DNA from: CBDCWA01 sp046048295
Lineage (GTDB): Bacteria > Pseudomonadota > Alphaproteobacteria > Rhizobiales > Hyphomicrobiaceae
Direction: 5' to 3'
Assembly: GCA_046048295.1 (NCBI GenBank)
Contig: JBJOGJ010000118.1
Coordinates: 1 to 11,610 of the forward strand
Length of the DNA stretch: 11,610 nucleotides
The notes under the pieces were generated by a model, which was not told the DNA's origin, did not search any database, and worked only from the letters and a program-made list of their open reading frames with translations. This document shows, piece by piece, positions 1 through 8,284 of this stretch. A program made the translations under genes and the position numbers. Positions within the stretch are counted from its first letter, which is position 1; each line of letters opens with the position of its first letter.

Positions 1-33
1 CGCCCGCGAGCGTGTCCCGGCGGCGGCCTGTCG

Positions 34-1311
34 ATGCCTGTATCAATGACGGAGGCACAATTGCCCGATGGGTTCTCAAAAGTAAAGCGAGGGGCTCTGG
101 CGCCAGAGTTCGGCGAAAGCGGCGTGCAGGTTGCGGCCATCGTCAAAGCCACCCACGAGCGCAGCATTGCGCAGGGGCTGGACGAGCTTGCGCTTCCGGG
201 GCTCGAGGAGGCACTCGAAGAGGTGCTGACATACTGTGCCGAGCAGCGCTGTGTCGGCGACGGGGTGGTGTGCAAGGGCTGCCGGCTTGAAACCGAACGC
301 TCGGGGATCGCGGATCTCGACCAGTTCGTCGCGAGCTACCGGAAAGTCCGGACGGCACGTGCCGGGCTCGAAATCTCCGGTGGCGGGGCAGGCGAGAGGG
401 ATTTCGAGAGCCTCGAGGCGCTGGCTGCCGGCTGGGCGGGCGAGGCCTACTGGTTCTGGGCCCGGCGCGTGCTCAGGAAACTGCGGCACGGTGTCAGGCG
501 AGCGCACATCCAGGGCCGTGCCTTCGCGGGCGAAGGAGAGACGCCAGCCGTCATCCTGATGGAGCCGCAGCTTGCCGACAACATCGGCATGGTGGCGCGG
601 GCGATGGGCAACTTCGGTCTCGACACGCTGCGTCTGGTCGCGCCGCGTGACGGCTGGCCGAACGAGAAGGCCCGGATCGCGGCGTCGGGTGCCAATTATG
701 TCATCGACGATGCCGTTGCCACCGGGTCCCTCGGCGAGGCGATCGGCGATCTCAACTGGGTGTGCGCGACGACCGCACGCCAGCGCGACCTTGCCAAGCC
801 GGTGCTGACGCCCGAGCAGGCGGTCGCGGAGATGCTCGAGCGTATCGGGCGCGGCGAGCGGTGCGGCATATTGTTCGGGCGTGAGCGCAACGGGCTCGAG
901 ACCGACGAGGTGGCGATTGCCGACGCCGTCGTGATGATCCCCGTGAACCCGCGTTTCGCCTCTCTCAATCTGGCGCAGGCGGTCCTGCTGATGGGCTACG
1001 AGTGGCTCAAGGGTAGCCAGCGGGGCACGCTCGGCCGAGTGACTACCTACGAACGGGAAATCGAGGCTGGACTCCGGTTGCGGGGATCGGAACCTGCTGA
1101 CAAGTCCGAGCTTCTGGGGTTCTTCGAGCACATCGAGGACGAGCTCGAAAAGGCAGGCTTTTTCAACCCGCCGCACAAGCGCCAAACTGTGGTGCGCAAC
1201 TTGCGGTCGATGTTCCTGCGGATGGGAGCCACCAAGCAGGAGGTACAGACGCTGCGTGGTATTGTGGCAACGCTTGGTCGCGGGCGGGGAGTGCCTCGTA
1301 AATCGCCTTGA
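34..1311 (+). CDS. trmJ: TrmJ-type tRNA 2'-O-methyltransferase with N-terminal extension
   Basis: This is a SPOUT-class RNA methyltransferase. TrmJ homologues use SAM to methylate the ribose 2'-OH of nucleotide 32 in tRNA. The catalytic half starts near residue 170. It shows motif 1 NIGMVARAMGNFG (183-195), motif 2 GILFGRERNGLE (278-289) and the knot motif IPVNPRFASLNLAQ (302-315). A C-terminal tail (about 355-415, FFNPPHKRQTVVRNLRSMF) is typical of TrmJ. TrmJ is usually about 250 residues, so the first 165 residues are extra. That part carries a cysteine cluster C68-x4-C73-x6-C80-x2-C83 and a basic, tryptophan-rich linker (WFWARRVLRKLRHGVRRAH). The start is uncertain. The frame is open to the left window edge, ATG codons lie at 34 and 46, and a TTG at 61 has a strong Shine-Dalgarno GGAGG (51-55) five bases upstream. 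The methyltransferase call is firm, the exact target nucleotide is inferred from family, and the extension is unrecognised. Confidence 0.87.
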   Translation: MPVSMTEAQLPDGFSKVKRGALAPEFGESGVQVAAIVKATHERSIAQGLDELALPGLEEALEEVLTYCAEQRCVGDGVVCKGCRLETERSGIADLDQFVASYRKVRTARAGLEISGGGAGERDFESLEALAAGWAGEAYWFWARRVLRKLRHGVRRAHIQGRAFAGEGETPAVILMEPQLADNIGMVARAMGNFGLDTLRLVAPRDGWPNEKARIAASGANYVIDDAVATGSLGEAIGDLNWVCATTARQRDLAKPVLTPEQAVAEMLERIGRGERCGILFGRERNGLETDEVAIADAVVMIPVNPRFASLNLAQAVLLMGYEWLKGSQRGTLGRVTTYEREIEAGLRLRGSEPADKSELLGFFEHIEDELEKAGFFNPPHKRQTVVRNLRSMFLRMGATKQEVQTLRGIVATLGRGRGVPRKSP

Positions 1312-1424
1312 TGTTGCCTACTTTGCAGCTGAACCACCCGGCACCGGAGTTGTGGCGCGCGGTTCTTGGGTTGGGGGCCACAGGATGGCCACACCAAGCG
1401 CGATTGGAACAGGGGCAATTCAGC

Positions 1425-2021
1425 ATGTCTATGGTTATCAGGGCCGTCGCTCAAGCGGCAGTGGTGGGTAGTTTTGCGCTGCTCACCTTTCAGGCGCCTG
1501 CCGCGGCTCAGGACCTCAGCGAGAAGTCCATGAAGACGATCATGGAGTACGCGTGGGCATTCACGCCGGACCGGTTCACGCGGCCGAATGGCGAGACGAT
1601 CGAGATCGACAAGAAGAAGAAAGACTCCGTCGTCGTGCCGCTCGACACTGCCAAGGAAATCATCAAGGCGGGTCGGTTGTCTGCGCATGCCCAGACCTGC
1701 AGGCTCCTCGAGGAGCAGGTGCTCAATCACCGCTCGCTGATGAAGCGCGAGGAGATGAAGAACAAGTGGTCGCCGCAACAAATCGTCTACATCAACCAGT
1801 TGCACCTGATCACGGTCATGCTGCTCACCGGCAAGGTGAAGCTGGTGGCCAAGGGCGAGGGCAAGAAGGAAATCGCTGCCGAGAAGTCCAACGAGCCGTC
1901 TGGGCAGTCGTGCACGCCTGAGCAGGCAGCAAAGGTCAAGGAATTGATTACAGCCTACGTGAAGAGCGGCCCGCCGGTTTCCCTTGGCAAAGCACCCCCC
2001 AAGGAGCAGGCGAAGAAGTAG
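1425..2021 (+). CDS. Secreted protein of unknown function
   Basis: I do not recognise the family. The 198-residue product has a clear Sec signal peptide: a short basic start (MSMVIRA), a hydrophobic core to about residue 22, and an Ala-rich cleavage site near 26-28 (PAAA before QD). The mature part is charged and Lys/Glu-rich and mostly looks helical. It has two cysteines (C92 and C163) that could form a disulfide, and a Pro/Lys-rich tail (GPPVSLGKAPPKEQAKK). The ATG at 1425 was chosen over an in-frame TTG at 1308 because AGGGG sits at 1411-1415 and because this start puts the signal peptide at the N-terminus. It lies 113 bases after the methyltransferase gene in the same direction and is followed by a candidate terminator hairpin. 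A periplasmic location is inferred. Codon use looks like that of its neighbours. Confidence 0.8.
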   Translation: MSMVIRAVAQAAVVGSFALLTFQAPAAAQDLSEKSMKTIMEYAWAFTPDRFTRPNGETIEIDKKKKDSVVVPLDTAKEIIKAGRLSAHAQTCRLLEEQVLNHRSLMKREEMKNKWSPQQIVYINQLHLITVMLLTGKVKLVAKGEGKKEIAAEKSNEPSGQSCTPEQAAKVKELITAYVKSGPPVSLGKAPPKEQAKK

Positions 2022-2049
2022 CCGGAGCGGGTTTCCTGGCGCCGGGCCA

Positions 2050-2078
2050 TTGACGCGGGGCCGGCAAAACAATAAAAG
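2050..2078 (+). promoter_or_regulatory. Candidate sigma-70 promoter for rpsD
   Basis: TTGACG (2050-2055, five of six consensus bases) is followed by a 17-base spacer and TAAAAG (2073-2078, four of six). It lies in the gap between the secreted-protein gene and rpsD and would start transcription near 2085, about 155 bases before the rpsD ATG. It is read by eye only, and the -10 box is imperfect. Confidence 0.35.
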
Positions 2079-2085
2079 ACCTGAT

Positions 2086-2109
2086 GCGCGGGCCCCACGG
2101 CCCGCGTTT
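2086..2109 (+). terminator. Hairpin with short T tail after the secreted-protein gene
   Basis: A perfect 8-bp stem, CGCGGGCC (2087-2094) with GGCCCGCG (2099-2106), closes a CCAC loop and is followed by TTTCATTT. It could be an intrinsic terminator for the upstream gene, although the T run is short. It also begins just where transcripts from the candidate rpsD promoter would start, so it may instead be the first element of the rpsD leader. Confidence 0.5.
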
Positions 2110-2149
2110 CATTTGCGCACCCGTGGTCCTCCAACGCGAGGATCTGTCG

Positions 2150-2209
2150 GCCCGGCACCCACCGGGCAGCAGGAGGGGGCGCTCCGAGCGAGGACGCCAA
2201 TACCGGCGT
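2150..2209 (+). promoter_or_regulatory. Two hairpins in the rpsD leader
   Basis: Two further inverted repeats lie between the candidate rpsD promoter and the gene. The first is GCCCGG (2150-2155) with CCGGGC (2162-2167) around a six-base loop. The second is ACGCC (2194-2198) with GGCGT (2205-2209) around AATACC, ending about 30 bases before the ATG. S4 represses its own mRNA through leader structure in E. coli and in Bacillus, so a similar role is possible here. No known S4-binding fold was matched. The remaining 2110-2239 sequence shows no gene. Confidence 0.3.
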
Positions 2210-2239
2210 GCCTTAACCTTATCTTTGGAGTGCCGGACA

Positions 2240-2857
2240 ATGAGCAAGCGCATCAGCGCCAAGCATAAAATCGATCGCCGACTGGGCGAGAACATCTGGG
2301 GCCGTCCCAAGAGCCCCGTCAACAAGCGTCAGAGCCGGCCGGGCCAGCACGGCGAGCGGCGGACGGGCAAGCTGTCGGACTTCGGCGAGCAGTTGCGCGC
2401 CAAGCAGAAGCTCAGGGGCTACTACGGCAACATCACCGAGCGCCAGTTCCGCAAGGTCTACGAGGAGGCAGCGCGTCTCAAGGGGTCGACCTCGGAGCTG
2501 ATCATCGGCCTTCTGGAGCGCCGCCTCGACGCCGTCGTCTATCGCGCCAAGTTCGTGCCGACCGTGTTTGCTGCGCGCCAGTTCGTCAGCCACGGCCACG
2601 TCCTCGTCAACGGCCACAAGGTCGACATTCCGAGCTATCGGGTTCGGGTCGGGGACGTCGTCGAGGTCAAGGAGAAGTCACGCCAGCTCGGTCTCGTCCT
2701 CGAGGCGGTGAAGAGCCCGGAGCGCGACGTGCCGGACTACCTGGACGTCGACCATACCAAGATGACGGCGAAGTACGTGCGCATCCCGCAGCTTGCGGAA
2801 GTGCCGTTCCCGGTCATCATGGAGCCGAATCTGGTCGTCGAATTCTACTCGCGCTGA
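2240..2857 (+). CDS. rpsD: 30S ribosomal protein S4
   Basis: S4 is a primary 16S rRNA-binding protein that starts assembly of the small subunit body, contributes to decoding accuracy, and often represses its own mRNA. The 205-residue product has the usual length of the proteobacterial protein. It shows the family N-terminus (MSKRISAKHKIDRRLGENIW), the QSRPGQHGERR segment, and the C-terminal S4 RNA-binding domain with ERRLDAVVYRAKF and ARQFVSHGHVLVNG (about 93-130). It ends in the expected PFPVIMEPNLVVEFYSR. The ATG at 2240 was chosen over an upstream in-frame start at 2084 because it matches the family start and has GGAG at 2227-2230. The zinc-binding N-terminal cysteines of some S4 proteins are absent, as in other C-minus forms. 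The gene stands alone, between a structured leader and a strong terminator, rather than in the alpha operon. Confidence 0.98.
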   Translation: MSKRISAKHKIDRRLGENIWGRPKSPVNKRQSRPGQHGERRTGKLSDFGEQLRAKQKLRGYYGNITERQFRKVYEEAARLKGSTSELIIGLLERRLDAVVYRAKFVPTVFAARQFVSHGHVLVNGHKVDIPSYRVRVGDVVEVKEKSRQLGLVLEAVKSPERDVPDYLDVDHTKMTAKYVRIPQLAEVPFPVIMEPNLVVEFYSR

Positions 2858-2884
2858 TACGACACGAGCTTCGCGGATTGCAGG

Positions 2885-2912
2885 AAGGCCAGCCCTGGAG
2901 CTGGCCTTTTTT
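2885..2912 (+). terminator. Rho-independent terminator of rpsD
   Basis: A perfect 9-bp stem, AAGGCCAGC (2885-2893) with GCTGGCCTT (2900-2908), has a six-base loop (CCTGGA) and runs directly into TTTTTT (2907-2912). It begins 27 bases after the rpsD stop. On the opposite strand the hairpin is not followed by T residues, so it should act mainly on rpsD, with nadA converging from the right. Confidence 0.93.
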
Positions 2913-2923
2913 ATTGCCGCCGC

Positions 2924-3982
2924 TCAGGCGCTGAGCTCGATCATCCGCTCGACGGACCGGCGTGCTGCCGCGGCCACGTCGGCCGGTACGTTCACCTCGT
3001 GGCGCATGTGGATCAGACTGTCGAGGATGTTGTCGAGCGTGATCCGCTTCATGTGCGGGCAGAGGTTGCAGGGCTTGACGAAATCCGTTTTCGGCGCTTC
3101 CGCAGCGATATTCGAAGCCATCGAGCATTCGGTCACGAGGATGACCTTCTTCGGCTGATGGTCCTTGACCCAGCCGATCATCTGCGCAGTCGAACCGGTG
3201 AAGTCGGCTTCCGCGATCACGTCCGGGGGGCATTCGGGATGGGCGATGACCCGCACGCCGGGCTCTGCCTCCCGCATCGCGCGCAGTTCCTCGCCGGTGA
3301 AGCGCTCGTGCACCTCGCAGTGGCCCTTCCAGGTGATGATCTCGACCTTGGTCTTGGTCTGCACATACTTGGCGAGGTATTCGTCCGGGATCAGAAGGAC
3401 GCGGGGAACACCGAGGCGCTCGACGATCTTGACCGCGTTGGACGACGTGCAGCAGACATCGCTTTCCGCTTTCACCTCGGCGGAGGTGTTGACGTATGTG
3501 ACGACGGGCACGCCGGGGTAGGCTGCCTTCAGCATGCGCACGTCGGCGGCGGTGATCGAGGCTGCCAGCGAGCAGCCCGCCTCGAGATCGGGGATCAGCA
3601 CCGTTTTGTCGGGGCAGAGGAGCTTGGAGGTCTCGGCCATGAAGTGGACGCCGGCCTGCACGATCACATCTGCCTCGGTACGGGCGGCCTCCTGGGCGAG
3701 CTGCAGGCTGTCACCGCGGAAGTCGCCAACGCCATGGAAGATGTCCGGGGTCATGTAGTTGTGCGCGAGGATGACGGCGTTGCGCTGCTTCTTCAGGTCG
3801 TTGATCGCCTTGATGAGCGGGGCGACATGCGGCCATTCCATCGGCGTCACCGTACGCGACAGCCTGGCGTAGAGCGGCGCCATTTCCCGTTCGAGATCAG
3901 GGGTGAATTCGAGGCCCGGACGGGGAAGGGGCGGCTTCGCCGTGCCCGGCAGCGGGCAGGTCGTAGCGGTATTATTGGTCAT
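2924..3982 (-). CDS. nadA: Quinolinate synthase
   Basis: NadA condenses iminoaspartate with dihydroxyacetone phosphate to give quinolinate, the precursor of NAD, using an oxygen-sensitive 4Fe-4S cluster in the cytoplasm. The 352-residue product carries the cluster cysteines in family motifs: C137 in EAGCSLA, C178 in CCTSSNA, and one of C305/C308 in KPCNLCPHMK. It also has the N-terminal HNYMTPDIFHGVGDFRGDSL segment (74-93) and GVHFMAETSKLLCPDK (111-126). The start at 3982 was chosen over an in-frame ATG 14 codons upstream because AGGAAAGGG precedes it at good spacing. nadB and nadC, its usual pathway partners, are not in the window. The gene lies about 100 bases downstream of the PqiA-like gene on the same strand, behind an AT-rich stretch that may hold its own promoter. 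It converges on rpsD. Confidence 0.97.
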   Translation of the reverse strand: MTNNTATTCPLPGTAKPPLPRPGLEFTPDLEREMAPLYARLSRTVTPMEWPHVAPLIKAINDLKKQRNAVILAHNYMTPDIFHGVGDFRGDSLQLAQEAARTEADVIVQAGVHFMAETSKLLCPDKTVLIPDLEAGCSLAASITAADVRMLKAAYPGVPVVTYVNTSAEVKAESDVCCTSSNAVKIVERLGVPRVLLIPDEYLAKYVQTKTKVEIITWKGHCEVHERFTGEELRAMREAEPGVRVIAHPECPPDVIAEADFTGSTAQMIGWVKDHQPKKVILVTECSMASNIAAEAPKTDFVKPCNLCPHMKRITLDNILDSLIHMRHEVNVPADVAAAARRSVERMIELSA

Positions 3983-4035
3983 CGGCGTCCCTTTCCTCGG
4001 ATCGTCATGGACACTTAAGCTCATTTAGAGCATTT

Positions 4036-4052
4036 CATATAGTTTACATATG
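4036..4052. promoter_or_regulatory. Palindrome in the nadA upstream region, possible operator
   Basis: CATAT (4036-4040) and ATATG (4048-4052) form an inverted repeat around a seven-base centre. It lies in an AT-rich island between nadA and the PqiA-like gene that stands out from the GC-rich surroundings. On the minus strand the centre reads TAAACT, which could serve as a -10 box for nadA, with only a weak -35 (TTGCGC, 4069-4064). An operator overlapping a nadA promoter is a reasonable guess, and the regulator is unknown. Confidence 0.35.
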
Positions 4053-4084
4053 GTTATGCGGACGCGCAATTGGAAGGGTTGCGG

Positions 4085-5203
4085 CTATCGGTTGTCGCCG
4101 GGAGCGTTCGCCCAGCCGTAGGCGAACATGGTCATCAGCGCGGAGGCGGCGAAGAAATAGACGCCGGGCTGAACAGACGCCTCGGTGTAGCCGCTGGAAT
4201 TGATATAGAAAATCATCAGGGCCAGCACCATGACATCGGTCATCGAGTAGCGGCCGAGCCATTCCATCGTGGAGACGGAACGGACGCGGAATTCCTGCGG
4301 GATATCGGGCGAGGCGACGAGTGTCATGAGGTAGAACAGCTTGAGGAACGGGAACAGGATCGAGAACACGAACAACACCAGGCAGAGGAAGAACTCCTGG
4401 TTCTGGTAGAGGGCAAAGATGATCGTCGCGATCGAGTGCTCGCGCGACCAGACGTAGACGGTCGTGAACTTGATGACAGGTAGAATGATCCCGAGCACGA
4501 AGAAGACGGTTGCCAGGATGATGAAGAAGCTCAGCACAAAGTTGCGCAGGATCGGCCGGCGCCGCTTTCCGGGGAGCGCTGCGGGTGTCTGCTGGTCCGG
4601 CTTGGCGGGCGGCAGGCGCAACGGACGGGTGCCGTCGTCGGGGATCGCGACCCACTCGCGTGCCGGTCCCTCGGTCTTTCGTAGTGTCGTCTTCCTGAGC
4701 CAGGCATAGGCGATGATCATCAGCACGACTGCTGCGGTGAAGAAGTAGACACCGGAGAGGCTGGCTGCATCGTAGACGCCCTGGCTCTTGACGAAGAAGA
4801 TCGTCAGCGCCAGCACCAGGACATCGTGCATCGACCATTTGCCGAGCCATTCGAGCGCCCGCAGCCGCTTGTGCTGGCGTTCGATCTCGCGCGCCGACAG
4901 CGTCGACAGGAGCAGCAGGTAGAGGAGCTTCAGGACCGGCAGCAGTATGGAGAATACGAGGACCAGTATGCCGAGGAAGAGCTGGCCATCCCTAATCAGC
5001 ACGGTGACGGCCGAGATCAGCGAGTGCTCGGTCGTCCAGAACACGTACTTGGTCAGCCGGATGATCGGCATGGAGACGCCGAGCGCCAGGCACACGCTGG
5101 CGCTGATCATTGCGAGGGCCAGCAGGAACCGTCGCCCGCCGAACCGCACGCCGTTCATCTCTCCGGTCCCACCGCGCCCGGACGGGGCGTTGTCTTGTGC
5201 CAT
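4085..5203 (-). CDS. Tandem PqiA-domain inner-membrane protein
   Basis: This is a polytopic membrane protein of the paraquat-inducible protein A family. PqiA/LetA proteins work with MCE-domain partners (PqiB/LetB) in lipid movement between inner and outer membranes. Counting residues from the TTG at 5218, the chain has two homologous halves exactly 196 residues apart: EHSLISAVTVL (64) versus EHSIATIIFAL (260), and EWLGKWSMHDVLVLAL (123) versus EWLGRYSMTDVMVLAL (319). Each half holds about four hydrophobic segments and repeats FSILxPxLKLxYL. A Pro-rich, basic cytoplasmic linker (about 180-225) joins them. The zinc-ribbon cysteines of E. coli PqiA are absent, and only two isolated cysteines remain. 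The start is unsure: TTG 5218, ATG 5203 and ATG 5158 are all possible and none has a convincing Shine-Dalgarno. No MCE gene is in the window. The domain call is strong, and the substrate is unknown. Confidence 0.85.
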   Translation of the reverse strand: MAQDNAPSGRGGTGEMNGVRFGGRRFLLALAMISASVCLALGVSMPIIRLTKYVFWTTEHSLISAVTVLIRDGQLFLGILVLVFSILLPVLKLLYLLLLSTLSAREIERQHKRLRALEWLGKWSMHDVLVLALTIFFVKSQGVYDAASLSGVYFFTAAVVLMIIAYAWLRKTTLRKTEGPAREWVAIPDDGTRPLRLPPAKPDQQTPAALPGKRRRPILRNFVLSFFIILATVFFVLGIILPVIKFTTVYVWSREHSIATIIFALYQNQEFFLCLVLFVFSILFPFLKLFYLMTLVASPDIPQEFRVRSVSTMEWLGRYSMTDVMVLALMIFYINSSGYTEASVQPGVYFFAASALMTMFAYGWANAPGDNR

Positions 5204-5234
5204 CACATGGCTGGTCAAACGCTAAGGGCAGGGC

Positions 5235-5256
5235 AAAATTGCGGCGTTGCCCCGCA
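5235..5256 (-). terminator. Weak hairpin with T run after grxD
   Basis: On the minus strand TGCGG (5256-5252) pairs with CCGCA (5244-5240) around a seven-base loop and is followed by ATTTTG. The stem is only 5 bp, so at most it is a leaky terminator between grxD and the PqiA-like gene. If it works, the PqiA-like gene would be partly uncoupled from bolA-grxD. Confidence 0.25.
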
Positions 5257-5279
5257 TATCCGGCAGTAAGATGAATTCC

Positions 5280-5633
5280 CTAGGCCAGCGCGGCGCTGCG
5301 GTCGTAGTCGACACCCTTCTCGTCTAGGAGTTGATGCAACTCGCCTTCCTGGAACATTTCCCGCACGATGTCGCAGCCGCCGACGAACTCGCCCTTTACA
5401 TAGAGCTGCGGAATGGTCGGCCAGTCCGAATAGGCCTTGATGCCCTCGCGGATCGCCGCGTCTTCGAGCACGTTGATGTCGTGATAGTCGATGCCGAGGT
5501 GCTGGAGGATCAGGTCGACCTGCTGTGAGAAGCCGCACTGCGCCATGCTCTTGTTGCCCTTCATGAAGAGCACGACGTCATGGGATTGCACGAGCCTGTC
5601 GATCGCTTCGTTGATGTTCTTGGGGTCGGTCAT
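5280..5633 (-). CDS. grxD: Monothiol CGFS glutaredoxin (Grx4 type)
   Basis: CGFS glutaredoxins bind a 2Fe-2S cluster with glutathione and hand it on, and pair with BolA proteins in iron homeostasis. The 117-residue product matches the family in length. It has the active site CGFS at residues 33-36 within FMKGNKSMAQCGFSQQV, the cis-proline segment WPTIPQLYVKGEFVGGCDIV, and the glutathione-contact lysine K25. The start ATG has GGAG nine bases upstream. It lies 127 bases downstream of bolA on the same strand, an arrangement common in Alphaproteobacteria that fits the known Grx-BolA complex. A perfect 6-bp hairpin stands just before its ribosome site. The gene was assigned by the CGFS motif rather than a database search, but the identity is not in doubt. 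Confidence 0.97.
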   Translation of the reverse strand: MTDPKNINEAIDRLVQSHDVVLFMKGNKSMAQCGFSQQVDLILQHLGIDYHDINVLEDAAIREGIKAYSDWPTIPQLYVKGEFVGGCDIVREMFQEGELHQLLDEKGVDYDRSAALA

Positions 5634-5650
5634 CGATTGCTCCGTTCGTT

Positions 5651-5667
5651 CTCCGGTATTGCCGGAG
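5651..5667 (-). promoter_or_regulatory. Hairpin in the grxD leader
   Basis: CTCCGG and CCGGAG form a perfect 6-bp stem with a five-base loop (CAATA on the minus strand). It sits 17 bases before the grxD start and seven bases before its Shine-Dalgarno (GGAG, 5643-5640). It could affect translation or mRNA processing between bolA and grxD. There is no T run, so it is not an intrinsic terminator. Confidence 0.3.
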
Positions 5668-5760
5668 GTCTCGATCTGAAATCTACCACGGGCCGCGGCT
5701 CGGTGCGATACGCCTAGACATGGCCCGCGCGGGAAATACCTGCAAGGGTTGCCGGCGGGA

Positions 5761-5997
5761 TCACTGCTTCGGCGCGGTTGTTGTCAGGGCAAGCGCGTGC
5801 AGCTCGCCGCCCATGCGATCCCCCAGCGCCTTGTAGACCATCTGGTGCTGGGCCACGCGGCTCTTGCCCTTGAACGCGGCCGACGTCACGTGGGCGGCAT
5901 AATGGTCGCCGTCGCCGGCAAGGTCGCGGATTTCCACCGTGGCATCCGGAAAGGCTTCCTTGATGAGGCGGGTGATTTCGTCGGGCTGCATCGGCAT
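5761..5997 (-). CDS. bolA: BolA family protein
   Basis: BolA-like proteins form heterodimers with CGFS glutaredoxins, sharing a 2Fe-2S cluster, and take part in iron sensing or Fe-S delivery. The 78-residue product is the short monodomain form. It shows FKGKSRVAQHQMVYKAL (42-58) and the closing GGELHALALTT, whose H67 corresponds to the conserved cluster-ligand histidine. The first ATG was chosen because GAGGAG lies about 10 bases upstream; an ATG two codons later would be too far from it. The gene follows purL by 72 bases and precedes grxD on the same strand, which supports a BolA-Grx pair. By length and context it resembles the BolA2/YrbA-like branch rather than the longer E. coli BolA morphogene, but this subdivision is inferred. 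Confidence 0.95.
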   Translation of the reverse strand: MPMQPDEITRLIKEAFPDATVEIRDLAGDGDHYAAHVTSAAFKGKSRVAQHQMVYKALGDRMGGELHALALTTTAPKQ

Positions 5998-6069
5998 GAA
6001 CTGAGGTCTCCTCGAATTGCCGTCAACGTGGCGGTTCAGGGGATCGATTGCAAGGCGGGCTCATGCGGG

Positions 6070-8259
<2,190 letters not shown>

Positions 8260-8284
8260 CGGGAGGGGAGGGCTCCAACGTTCG

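Noticed and set aside
76..1185. Long minus-strand open frame (369 codons) opposite the methyltransferase gene
   Set aside because: It is the mirror of a well-supported gene in GC-rich DNA. Its product is rich in Arg/His/Leu with no recognisable motif, and it has no ribosome site.
2999..4018. Long plus-strand open frame (339 codons) opposite nadA
   Set aside because: It lies wholly over nadA, which has full family motifs. The product is His/Gly/Asp-rich shadow sequence.
5724..5733. Palindrome CCCGCGCGGG between bolA and grxD as a terminator
   Set aside because: It has no loop and no T run, and such short GC palindromes are expected in GC-rich DNA.
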